NCBI GenBank assembly: GCA_002710685.1 | Contig: PALD01000054.1 | Location: forward strand, 1-64,000 | Reading direction: 5' to 3' | Length of the DNA stretch: 64,000 nucleotides | Origin: Cytophagaceae bacterium | GTDB lineage: Bacteria; Bacteroidota; Bacteroidia; Flavobacteriales; Flavobacteriaceae | Shown: positions 25,780 through 33,583 of the stretch, piece by piece | Layout of the letters: each line of letters opens with the position of its first letter | Position numbering within the stretch: the first letter of the stretch is position 1 | The notes under the pieces: model-generated | The model's database searches: none | What the model was told of the DNA's origin: nothing | The model's input: the letters and a program-made list of their open reading frames with translations, nothing else | Made by a program: the position numbers and the translations under genes

Positions 25780-27569
25780 TCCTTATGATAATGATCGTGA
25801 ATGATTCTTGCCCTAGAGGGCCCTATGACCTCTGCCAGGGCTTCCATGCCGGCCTCTTTGACCCTTTTTACAGACCTAAAATGCTTGAGCAGTTCCACGA
25901 CGGTTTTTTCTCCTATGCCGGGGATTTCCTCAAGTTCAGTATTTAAGGCCGAACTACTGCGCTTATTTCTATGAAATGTTATGCCAAAACGGTGTGCCTC
26001 ATTCCTTAGTTGCTGAATTATCTTTAAACTTTCACTCTTTTTGTCTAAATATAACGGAATACTGTCTCCCGGGTAGTAAATCTCCTCCAGTCGCTTGGCA
26101 ATGCCTATGATGGCAATCTTTCCGCGCAAGCCCAATCTTTCTAAAGCCTTTACCCCAGAGGATAACTGACCCTTGCCGCCATCCACGATGACCAGTTGCG
26201 GGAGGCTTTCACCTTCATTGAGCAATCTTCTGTACCGGCGGTGCACCACCTCTTCCATGGATGCAAAATCATCTGGGCCGGTCACGGTCTTTATATTGAA
26301 CTTACGGTAATCCTTCTTGCTGGGTTTTCCGTTCTTGAACACCACACAGGCGGCCACGGGGTTTGTTCCCTGTATGTTTGAATTGTCAAAACATTCTATG
26401 TGCCGGGGTTCCTGGCTAAGTCTTAGGTCTACCTTCATCTGGGCCATGATACGGTTTGTGTGCCGGTCTGGATCCACGATTTTAGTTTGCTTGAACCGCT
26501 CCATCCTGAAGTACTTTGCATTGCGTTCACTAAGTTCAACAATGCGTTTTTTGTCTCCCAGCTTGGGTACGGTCACCTTGATGTCATCGCCCATTTCTAC
26601 GGTAAAGGGCACATATATTTCGCGTGACTGCGAGTTGAACCTTTGTCGTATTTCCACAATGCCTATCTCCAGTAATTCCTGGTCAGATTCATCAAGTTTT
26701 TTCTTGAGCTCAAGGGTGTGCGACCTTATGATGGCACCGTGCGATAGCTGCAGGAAATTGACATAGCCATACCCTTCATCACTCACGATGCTAAAGACAT
26801 CCACATTGTTTATCCTGGGGTTTACCACCGTGCTTTTTGACTGGTAGTTTTCAAGCGTGTCCAGCTTTTCCTTGATGCGCTGGGCGTCCTCAAACTGCAG
26901 GTTTTCTGCATGTTCCTTCATCTTTTGTCTAAAACGGTTCAATGAGTCCTTGAAGTTGCCCTTGACGATTTCGCGTATGGCGTCAATATTATCGTGGTAC
27001 GCTTCCGCGGAAATATATCCTTCACAAGGCCCCAGGCAATTGCCCAGGTGATATTCTAGGCAGACCTTGTACTTGCCGCCCTCTATTTTTTCTGCTGAAA
27101 GGTCATAGTTACAGGTGCGCAATGGGTAAAGGCCCTTGATGAGGTCCAGCAGGGTGTGCACGGTCTTCATGCTCGTGAACGGCCCGTAGTACTCGCTGCC
27201 ATCCTTGATGAGGCGCCTTGTGGGAAACACACGCGGAAAACGCTCGTTCTTGATACAGATCCATGGATAGCTCTTGTCATCCTTGAGCAGCACGTTGTAC
27301 CGTGGCTGGTACTTCTTGATAAGGTTGTTCTCCAGTAAAAGCGCATCAGTCTCGCTGTTTACCACGATGTGGCGTATTTCTTTTATCTTCTTGACCAGCA
27401 CATGCGTGCGGGCATTGTCATGGTTTTTTGTAAAATAGGAAGAAACGCGCTTCTTGAGGTTCTTGGCCTTGCCCACATAGAGTAACTTCCCGTTTGCATC
27501 ATAATATTGATAAACCCCGGGGCTACTGGGAAGGGTCTGTATCTGCACGCTGATTTCTGGAAGATTCAT
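25776..27569 (-). CDS. uvrC: Excinuclease ABC subunit C
   Basis: A 597-residue nuclease making both incisions of nucleotide excision repair with UvrA and UvrB. It has an N-terminal GIY-YIG domain (PGVYQYYDANGKLLYVGKAKNLKKRV), Cys cluster (CLEYHLGNCLGPCEG), UVR helical hairpin (ENLQFEDAQRIKEKLDTLE), a C-terminal RNase H-like nuclease (IECFDNSNIQGTNPVAACVVF; VIVDGGKGQL) and terminal helix-hairpin-helix (LEEIPGIGEKTVVELLKHFRS). It is first of a two-gene operon with the patatin gene. Confidence 0.97.
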   Translation of the reverse strand: MNLPEISVQIQTLPSSPGVYQYYDANGKLLYVGKAKNLKKRVSSYFTKNHDNARTHVLVKKIKEIRHIVVNSETDALLLENNLIKKYQPRYNVLLKDDKSYPWICIKNERFPRVFPTRRLIKDGSEYYGPFTSMKTVHTLLDLIKGLYPLRTCNYDLSAEKIEGGKYKVCLEYHLGNCLGPCEGYISAEAYHDNIDAIREIVKGNFKDSLNRFRQKMKEHAENLQFEDAQRIKEKLDTLENYQSKSTVVNPRINNVDVFSIVSDEGYGYVNFLQLSHGAIIRSHTLELKKKLDESDQELLEIGIVEIRQRFNSQSREIYVPFTVEMGDDIKVTVPKLGDKKRIVELSERNAKYFRMERFKQTKIVDPDRHTNRIMAQMKVDLRLSQEPRHIECFDNSNIQGTNPVAACVVFKNGKPSKKDYRKFNIKTVTGPDDFASMEEVVHRRYRRLLNEGESLPQLVIVDGGKGQLSSGVKALERLGLRGKIAIIGIAKRLEEIYYPGDSIPLYLDKKSESLKIIQQLRNEAHRFGITFHRNKRSSSALNTELEEIPGIGEKTVVELLKHFRSVKRVKEAGMEALAEVIGPSRARIIHDHYHKD

Positions 27570-27729
27570 TCCTCAAATTTACCGTTTATTGTACGTAAGT
27601 AAAATGCCTTTATCAATAGTTTGACAGATATTTATCAAGTTGCTCCCTGGTATGTGTTATTTGTCATTTTAGGCATACTTTAGCGCACGCAAACACGATG
27701 GCTGTTGCCTTTTTATTAACTTGCATGTT

Positions 27730-28179
27730 GTGGAAAAACAGATAATAGGTAGAACTGACAAGGTAGACTTCCCCCGGCTGGGATTTAATGATATTGATGT
27801 AAAGATCGATACCGGGGCCTATACGTCTTCCATACACTGTGCGCACATACGCGAAGAAGGAGACGAGCTCCACTGCACCTTCCTAGATGCACAGCATCCC
27901 AGTTACAATGGCCTGCCCATGGTCTTTAAGGAGTTTGATATCACCGCCGTGCGCAGTAGCAATGGCGAGATACAATACCGGTATGTGGTGCAGAGCAACA
28001 TACGTGTCTATGGCAAGGTGTTCAAGATTACCCTAACCCTAAGCTCCAGGGATGACATGCGTTTTCCCGTATTGCTGGGGCGAAAATTCCTTACTAAAAA
28101 ATTTATCGTAGATACAGAGCTCACCGATGTGTCCTACAATCTGAAAATAAATGAAAATAAAGATCTTATCGAGAAATAG
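27730..28179 (+). CDS. RimB-like retropepsin-type (ATP-dependent zinc) protease
   Basis: A 149-residue cytoplasmic protein. The start is taken as GTG 27730, giving [18 protein letters not shown] 27721 is also possible. The aspartic-protease-like motif is [11 protein letters not shown] (D27-T-G), followed by [14 protein letters not shown] and [18 protein letters not shown]. This is the family annotated as ATP-dependent zinc protease and called RimB next to RimK in Pseudomonas. In that system RimB acts with RimK on the glutamate-modified tail of ribosomal protein S6 (established for the family). The 3' end overlaps rimK by 29 bases. Confidence 0.85.
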   Translation: MEKQIIGRTDKVDFPRLGFNDIDVKIDTGAYTSSIHCAHIREEGDELHCTFLDAQHPSYNGLPMVFKEFDITAVRSSNGEIQYRYVVQSNIRVYGKVFKITLTLSSRDDMRFPVLLGRKFLTKKFIVDTELTDVSYNLKINENKDLIEK

Positions 28180-29023
28180 CCATCTCTATTCTACCCAAAG
28201 ATTAGTAGAAGCGGCTAAAAAGCGAAAGCATGAAGTTGAGGTTATCGACCCTCTCAAATGTGACTTGATCATTGAGAAGAAAAAGCCCACCGTTTATTAT
28301 AAGGGCAGGTACCTCAATGATACTGATGCCATCATACCACGTATAGGTGCATCAATAACGTATTATGGTACTGCCGTTGTACGCCAGTTTGAGATGATGG
28401 GCTGTTTTACCACGACAGAGTCACAGGCGCTGGTGCGCAGTAGGGACAAGTTGAGGAGCCTGCAAATCTTGTCAAGGGCCCGCTTGGGCCTGCCCAAGAC
28501 CGTTTTTACAAACTACTCGCGCGATGTGTCAGAAATTATTGAACATGTAGGGGGGGCACCCTTGATCATAAAACTGCTTGAAGGCACACAGGGACTGGGC
28601 GTTGTACTTGCTGAGACGCAAAATGCGGCCGAAAGTGTCATCGAGGCCTTTAATGGCCTACAGGCCCGGGTGATAGTGCAAGAATTCATCAAGGAGGCCA
28701 AAGGCGCTGACATCCGTGCGTTTATCGTGGATGGCCAGGTCGTGGGCGCGATGAAGAGACAGGGTAAAGAAGGAGAGTTTAGGAGCAACCTGCACCGGGG
28801 CGGGTCAGCATCTATCATTCAATTGACAGATGATGAAGAAAATGCCGCGATAAAGGCGGCAAAATCCATGGGGCTAGGAGTTGCCGGTGTTGATATGCTG
28901 CAAAGTGACCGGGGGCCGCTGATACTTGAGGTCAATTCTTCTCCAGGGCTTGAGGGTATAGAGGCTGCAACAGGTAAGGATATAGCAAAAAGCATTATAA
29001 GATATATTGAAAGGGGAATCTAA
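28151..29023 (+). CDS. rimK: Ribosomal protein S6 glutamate ligase-like ATP-grasp enzyme
   Basis: A 290-residue ATP-grasp ligase with an N-terminal pre-ATP-grasp domain ([37 protein letters not shown]), [16 protein letters not shown], lid and ATP-binding loop [31 protein letters not shown] and metal-binding [15 protein letters not shown]. Family members add glutamates to the C-terminus of S6 or make poly-glutamate. It overlaps the rimB-like gene at its 5' end and is 4 bases from the aspartoacylase-like gene, so the three form one operon. Confidence 0.92.
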   Translation: MKIKILSRNSHLYSTQRLVEAAKKRKHEVEVIDPLKCDLIIEKKKPTVYYKGRYLNDTDAIIPRIGASITYYGTAVVRQFEMMGCFTTTESQALVRSRDKLRSLQILSRARLGLPKTVFTNYSRDVSEIIEHVGGAPLIIKLLEGTQGLGVVLAETQNAAESVIEAFNGLQARVIVQEFIKEAKGADIRAFIVDGQVVGAMKRQGKEGEFRSNLHRGGSASIIQLTDDEENAAIKAAKSMGLGVAGVDMLQSDRGPLILEVNSSPGLEGIEAATGKDIAKSIIRYIERGI

Positions 29024-29027
29024 CAGC

Positions 29028-30032
29028 ATGTCGTGGATTGATGAAAATAATGAGCTGCACATCCTGGGAGAGAAGATTTCGCCGGGAGGCAAATGTACCA
29101 TCAACTTCAATATGGCAAAACTGTACACTACCACCTCGGTAGATGTACCCATTATCATAAATCGTTCAAAAAAACCAGGACCTTGTATCCTGCTCACTGC
29201 AGGAATACACGGTGATGAGATAGGAGGTGTCGAGATTGTACGGCAAATCATTTCAAAAGGCATCAACAAACCGGCGAGGGGCACCATTATATGCATTCCC
29301 GTCCTCAATATTTTTGGGTTTTTAAACATGGCACGGGAGTTTCCTGATGGTCGGGACCTTAACCGGGTGTTCCCAGGATCTAAGCATGGTTCACTGGCAA
29401 GTAGGTTTGCCTATCAGTTTGTCAACAAAATCCTGCCCGTGGCAGATTTTTGCCTGGACTTTCACACCGGCGGCGGTAGCAGGTACAATGTGCCCCAGAT
29501 AAGGATTCAACAAGGTGATGAAGGGCTGCTTAAGTTTGCCAACATCTTCAACGCACCGTTTATACTGTACTCCAAGAATATCCCAAAATCCTACCGGGCG
29601 ACCTGTTTAAAAATGGGCAAGCCCATCCTGCTCTTTGAAGGTGGGATGTCACAGGTGAGTGATAAGGAAATTGCCCGGGAAGGTGTGCAGGGCGCGATGA
29701 GGATCCTGCAGCATTTTAAGATGCTGGACAAGAAGCACACCATCGAGCCGTTAAAGCGCAACATGGTGACCATACATGACAGTAGCTGGATAAGGGCCCG
29801 GTACAGCGGTCTTTTGCACTTGCGGTGCAAGTGTGGTGATTTTGTTGAAAAAAATCAGGTGATTGCACGCATCACAGACCCATACGGTAGTTTTAGGCAC
29901 AAGGTCAAGGCGCCTAACGATGGTTTTATAATCAATGCAAACGAAGCATCGCTCGTGTACCAGGGGGATGCCATTTTTCATATCTCGATAAGTGATGACC
30001 TTACAGATGACAAAGTCTCAATGGCGGATTAA
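29028..30032 (+). CDS. Succinylglutamate desuccinylase/aspartoacylase family hydrolase
   Basis: A 334-residue M14-type zinc hydrolase; ATG 29028 (MSWIDENNELHIL) is preferred over the TTG at 29007 inside rimK. Zinc ligands are visible in GIHGDEIGGVEI (H, E) and LDFHTGG (H); DLNRVFPG is the family's Arg-containing substrate loop. Family members cleave amide bonds to glutamate or aspartate, or in some cases C-terminal residues. Beside a glutamate ligase and its protease partner, it may remove or trim glutamate additions; this is an inference from the neighbourhood only. It overlaps the next gene by 26 bases. Confidence 0.85.
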   Translation: MSWIDENNELHILGEKISPGGKCTINFNMAKLYTTTSVDVPIIINRSKKPGPCILLTAGIHGDEIGGVEIVRQIISKGINKPARGTIICIPVLNIFGFLNMAREFPDGRDLNRVFPGSKHGSLASRFAYQFVNKILPVADFCLDFHTGGGSRYNVPQIRIQQGDEGLLKFANIFNAPFILYSKNIPKSYRATCLKMGKPILLFEGGMSQVSDKEIAREGVQGAMRILQHFKMLDKKHTIEPLKRNMVTIHDSSWIRARYSGLLHLRCKCGDFVEKNQVIARITDPYGSFRHKVKAPNDGFIINANEASLVYQGDAIFHISISDDLTDDKVSMAD

Positions 30033-30567
30033 GTACCGGGAACTTCGGGAGAGCCTTTCGGCGAAAGCCATAGAAGAACAGAGCATCGCGATTGCAAACA
30101 ATGCCCTGAAGATGGACATCTGGGAGCATGAAAACTACCATATATTCCTGCCCATACCCGGTAAAGCGGAAGTGGATACGGAATTCCTGATGAGTGTACT
30201 GAGCGGGAAGGACAAAAACATCATCCTGTCCCAGAGCGATTTTAAAACCTGCTCCATGACCCATTACCTGCTCACTGATGGTACGCGGATAAAACCCAAT
30301 GCCTGGGGGATACCAGAACCACAAAATGGCCTGCAGATCAATGAAGGTCAGATTGATGTGGTCTTTGTGCCCTTGCTGGCGTATGATATATGGGGAAATA
30401 GGTTGGGGTATGGCAAGGGGTTTTATGACAGGTTCTTGCATAAGTGCAGGAAAGATGTGTTAAGGATAGGGCTTAGTTTTTTTGAGCCAGAAGGGGCTTT
30501 GCCCGTAAACAATGATGACATGGGGTTAACACATTGTATAACAGGTGCTAAAATCCATTCTTTTTAG
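30007..30567 (+). CDS. 5-Formyltetrahydrofolate cyclo-ligase
   Basis: A 186-residue ATP-dependent enzyme converting 5-formyl-THF to 5,10-methenyl-THF. N-terminal KSQWRIKYREL matches the family start, IFLPIPGKAEVDTEFL lies in the middle, and the ATP-binding signature DVVFVPLLAYDIWGNRLGYGKGFYDRFL is complete. ATG 30007 is preferred over 29992 because it places the conserved Arg helix at the N-terminus. Last gene of the rimB-rimK operon; its link with glutamate chemistry may be chance. Confidence 0.92.
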   Translation: MTKSQWRIKYRELRESLSAKAIEEQSIAIANNALKMDIWEHENYHIFLPIPGKAEVDTEFLMSVLSGKDKNIILSQSDFKTCSMTHYLLTDGTRIKPNAWGIPEPQNGLQINEGQIDVVFVPLLAYDIWGNRLGYGKGFYDRFLHKCRKDVLRIGLSFFEPEGALPVNNDDMGLTHCITGAKIHSF

Positions 30568-30625
30568 AAGTGTATTATAAATATTTGCTATATTCGTTGC
30601 CCCCTTTCATAACCTATTTTACAGT

Positions 30626-31762
30626 ATGACCACTCATAAGCGAGGTCGATTACTATCTATATTTGGTAATTCTCAAGAACCTCAACCCGAAAACAAACAG
30701 GAAAAGTTTTTTTATGAACAGATAGCCATGCTGGCAGGTGCTGGTGGGTTTTCTGTGGATTTTGTTGAAAAGACAACCTATTTTGATAAACAGCTCAGGA
30801 AGATAATCGAGGTGCCCACAAGCTATGAGCCTTCTTTTAAACATGTGCTCCACTTTTTTGACATGGACTTTCATGAAGCCATACAGCAGGATTATAAAAA
30901 GGTTCAGACAGGGGTTTCTTATCAGGATGATGTAAAAATCGTGAGCTATAAGAACCGCACCTTCTGGGCACGTATCATAGCTAAGCCCGTCATAGATAAA
31001 AAAGGAAATGTCACTGGTGTTAAAGGGGTGGTCATGGATATTGATGAGGAGCGCAAAAAAGAGCAGAGCCTGGCCAAATCACTGGAATTGATAGAGGCCA
31101 ATAACAACAGGCTCTTTAAGTTTGCCAATTATGTCTCACAGGACCTCAAATCACAGGTCAATAACCTTGAGCTCACATCGCAACTTGTGGATGAGCGAAG
31201 ATTAGTGGGGGACCACAAAGATCTTTTTAAGAACTATCAAGAGATTGCAAAAAGTCTTTCTCGTACCGTTTCACAGCTCAATGAGGTAGTATCCATACAA
31301 AACAGGGCCAATGATAAAAGGGAGGTGATAATACTTGAAGAACTCCTTGCTGAATGTGTGGGTGAACTACAGCACCTTATCAACAAGGAAGAAGCGTATG
31401 TGTATTCAGATTTTTCTGAAGTTCCCTCAGTGGAATATATACCCGATTTTTTACATAACATATTCTATACCTTGATTAAAAATGGCATCCTTAACCAGAA
31501 CACCGCACGCAAACCCGAAATAAAGGCTTATAGTATTACTGAAGATGGCAAGGACAAGATCATCATAGAAGATAATGGTGGTGGTATGGATATGAAAAAG
31601 GACGCTGACAGGATTTTTCACATGACAAAAAGCTCAGACAGTGAAGGGTACAATCAATCTGTGGGCTTGTTTGTGGTAAAGAACCAGGTGGAGGCCATGG
31701 GTGGTGTCATAAATGTGATGAGCAAACTGGGTTATGGCACCAAGTTTATAATCACCCTCTAG
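30626..31762 (+). CDS. PAS-domain histidine-kinase-like protein lacking the phospho-acceptor His
   Basis: A 378-residue soluble protein: PAS/PAC domain (about 30-145, ending VKGVVMDIDEERKKEQ), helical DHp-like region (150-230) and HATPase domain (260-378). The H-box reads FANYVSQDLKSQ where the family has a form of FxxxVSHDLKxP: the phospho-acceptor His is Gln172 (CAG at 31139-31141) and the following Pro is Gln. The ATP-binding part keeps the N-box Asn (LIKNG), G1 (DNGGGMD) and an F-box (IFHM), but G2 is weak (SVGLFVV). No response regulator is adjacent. It may be a pseudokinase sensor that binds ATP or partners with another kinase. Confidence 0.85.
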   Translation: MTTHKRGRLLSIFGNSQEPQPENKQEKFFYEQIAMLAGAGGFSVDFVEKTTYFDKQLRKIIEVPTSYEPSFKHVLHFFDMDFHEAIQQDYKKVQTGVSYQDDVKIVSYKNRTFWARIIAKPVIDKKGNVTGVKGVVMDIDEERKKEQSLAKSLELIEANNNRLFKFANYVSQDLKSQVNNLELTSQLVDERRLVGDHKDLFKNYQEIAKSLSRTVSQLNEVVSIQNRANDKREVIILEELLAECVGELQHLINKEEAYVYSDFSEVPSVEYIPDFLHNIFYTLIKNGILNQNTARKPEIKAYSITEDGKDKIIIEDNGGGMDMKKDADRIFHMTKSSDSEGYNQSVGLFVVKNQVEAMGGVINVMSKLGYGTKFIITL

Positions 31763-31782
31763 GCCCCAGGATAATCCTACGG

Positions 31783-32424
31783 TTATAGTTCTTCTGTTTT
31801 TGGTTCTTCAATTTCCTGCTTGGGAGTGTCTTTTGCAAAAGCACGCTTATTGAAAACCAGGAGCAATCCCACACCCACGCTTATTGCCGTATCTGCAATA
31901 TTAAAGACCGCATTAAAAAAAGTGAAGTATTTACCACCCCATATAGGCAACCACTCTGGCAAGTAACCTTCCCACATGGGGAAATAGAGCATATCGACAA
32001 CCTTGCCGTGAAACCAGGTACCATACCCACCTGCCTCAGGTAAGAATGTGGCCACTTCTCCCTCACTACCGTTAAAGATGACCCCATAGAAAATTGAATC
32101 TATGATGTTGCCAAAGGCACCGGCAAATATGAGGGCAACCGCAACGATAAGTATTCTTGAGGCATGCTTGCGCACGCTGTCATAGAGCCAGTACCCTATG
32201 AGAGGCAGGATGCAGATCCTGAACCCCGTGAGTATGATCTTGCCATAATCGCCGGGAATCTTGGTGCCCCAGGCCATGCCTTCGTTTTCTACAAAAAGAA
32301 TCTTGAACCAATTGAAAACAACAACGTCCTCGCCAAGAACAAAATGTGTTTTGATGTATATTTTACTAATCTGGTCGATTAACAGGATAAGAACGATAAT
32401 TCCTATTGCCTTTTTTAGGGACAT
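31783..32424 (-). CDS. lspA: Lipoprotein signal peptidase (signal peptidase II)
   Basis: A 213-residue inner-membrane aspartyl protease cleaving lipoprotein signal peptides before the lipidated Cys. It has four hydrophobic helices; catalytic Asp residues lie in FGNIIDSIFYG and FNIADTAISVG, and the DQISKIYIK and VENEGMAWG motifs are present. The loop between helices 3 and 4 is long, as in other Bacteroidota. A TATTTTTG box on the minus strand (32449-32456), 25 bases before the start, may be its -7 element. Its work matches the many lipoproteins in this window. Confidence 0.95.
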   Translation of the reverse strand: MSLKKAIGIIVLILLIDQISKIYIKTHFVLGEDVVVFNWFKILFVENEGMAWGTKIPGDYGKIILTGFRICILPLIGYWLYDSVRKHASRILIVAVALIFAGAFGNIIDSIFYGVIFNGSEGEVATFLPEAGGYGTWFHGKVVDMLYFPMWEGYLPEWLPIWGGKYFTFFNAVFNIADTAISVGVGLLLVFNKRAFAKDTPKQEIEEPKTEEL

Positions 32425-32462
32425 TGTGAGCGTTTAAAAACAGAAAGGCAAAAATAGCCAAA

Positions 32463-33107
32463 TTATTTAGACCTGGTCACTTTAATGTTGCCATCTATGG
32501 ACCTTAATATCAACGTGGCCCCGCTGCCCATATTATCATCAAGTAGCACTTCGCCATTTCTTGAGGTTGCCCGTATTTTTTGATCATGGCCCTCTACAAG
32601 GATGTTGCCCATCTCAGTGTTTACAATACCTTGCCCTTCAAAGTCTTTTAAAAAGCAATTGCCACTTGAAAGGTTGAGGTTGACAAAGTTGAACCTTCCA
32701 CGTGCGGTTACTGAGGCCAGGGAAGAAGCCACCTCAATACCTAGGCCTGGCGGGACGGTAAGGTGCAGGGCCACACTAAGCAACTTATGGGCGGCAAGTT
32801 TATCATCAATCTTTTTAAATGATGGGGACCTCGCGGTATGTACCGTGAGTATGCCGTCTTCAATAGTGGTCTGTATCAGTAGGGTTTCAAAGGTTTCACC
32901 TTCAACCTCCGTATGGATCTGGATATCATCAGTACCTGCGACGGCCTGGATGTTGACATCAAAGACAAGGTCAGTATCAATAAGGATACCCTCAATGTCA
33001 TCTACTGGGATAACCTCTTCCAGGGTTTTTTGGCTTAAAGCCAAATGCACCCAGACCAAGCACAGGCTTGAGAAGATGATTTTTAACGTTTTAAAATGGA
33101 GTCGCAT
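32463..33107 (-). CDS. Secreted DUF4097/GIN-like beta-helical protein
   Basis: A 214-residue exported protein. The signal peptide ends LVWVHLALSQ. The body is made of short beta-strand repeats (GILTVHTARSP, LHLTVPPGLGIEVASSLASVTARG, VNLNLSSGNCFLKDFEGQGIVNTEMGNILVEG, IRATSRNGEVLLDD, LILRSIDGNIKVTRSK), the pattern of putative adhesin (DUF4097/DUF2807-type) single-strand beta-helices. Function unknown. It lies between lspA and the dksA-like gene, which are usually neighbours, and has its own terminator-bounded upstream gap. The 17-mer palindrome encodes the LALSQ of the signal peptide. Confidence 0.65.
   Translation of the reverse strand: MRLHFKTLKIIFSSLCLVWVHLALSQKTLEEVIPVDDIEGILIDTDLVFDVNIQAVAGTDDIQIHTEVEGETFETLLIQTTIEDGILTVHTARSPSFKKIDDKLAAHKLLSVALHLTVPPGLGIEVASSLASVTARGRFNFVNLNLSSGNCFLKDFEGQGIVNTEMGNILVEGHDQKIRATSRNGEVLLDDNMGSGATLILRSIDGNIKVTRSK
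33029..33045. repeat. Palindrome TTTGGCTTAAAGCCAAA, copy 3 (signal peptide)
   Basis: An exact 17-mer inside the signal-peptide codons of the DUF4097-like gene, encoding LALSQ. Confidence 0.85.
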
Positions 33108-33121
33108 GTCATAAGGTTAAC

Positions 33122-33158
33122 AAAAAACGCTCCAGGTCATGTGCCGGGAGCGTTTTTT
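33122..33158 (-). terminator. Terminator after the dksA-like gene
   Basis: A 12-bp hairpin (AAAAAACGCTCC / GGAGCGTTTTTT) with a 13-base loop, 38 bases past the dksA-like stop. It isolates the ileS operon from the DUF4097-like gene and lspA. Confidence 0.75.
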
Positions 33159-33195
33159 CTATGATTTTAAAAAAGTAATCTAGTGCTTTATAAAA

Positions 33196-33579
33196 CTATT
33201 TTTGCATGTTCTTGGCCTCAATGCTCAATGTCGCGTGTGGAACAAGCTTAAGTCTCTCTTTGTTGATGAGCTTGCCTGTTACACGGCATATGCCATAGGT
33301 CTTGTTCTGTATTCTCACAAGGGCATTCTTAAGGTCCCGTATAAATTTTTCCTGCCTAATGGCAAGGGCGGAGTTTGCTTCCTTGCTCATGGTCTCACTA
33401 CCTTCTTCAAAAGCCTTGAATGTGGGTGAGGTGTCATCAGTACCATTGTTGCCATCGTTCATGTAGGCACTCTTGATAAGGTCTAGGTCTTGCTGGGCCT
33501 TGTCTATTTTTGCCTGGATGATAACGCGAAATTCCTCGAGTTCCGCATCACTGTACCTTTCTTTAGTTTCTGTAGCCAT
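33196..33579 (-). CDS. TraR/DksA-type zinc-finger-like protein
   Basis: A 127-residue protein with a long N-terminal coiled coil (EELEEFRVIIQAKIDKAQQDLDLIKSAY) and a C-terminal half typical of DksA/TraR (ALVRIQNKTYGICRVTGKLINKERLKLVPHATLSIEAK). Only one Cys of the usual C4 zinc site remains, in GICRVTG, as is common in Bacteroidota homologues (from memory). DksA proteins bind the RNA polymerase secondary channel; that role here is inferred. It begins 4 bases after the ileS stop. Confidence 0.88.
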   Translation of the reverse strand: MATETKERYSDAELEEFRVIIQAKIDKAQQDLDLIKSAYMNDGNNGTDDTSPTFKAFEEGSETMSKEANSALAIRQEKFIRDLKNALVRIQNKTYGICRVTGKLINKERLKLVPHATLSIEAKNMQK

Positions 33580-33583
33580 AGTC

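Noticed and set aside
27574-27581. TAAATTTG box before uvrC
   Set aside because: It lies 5 bases from the start codon, too close for a normal promoter, and has no -33 partner.
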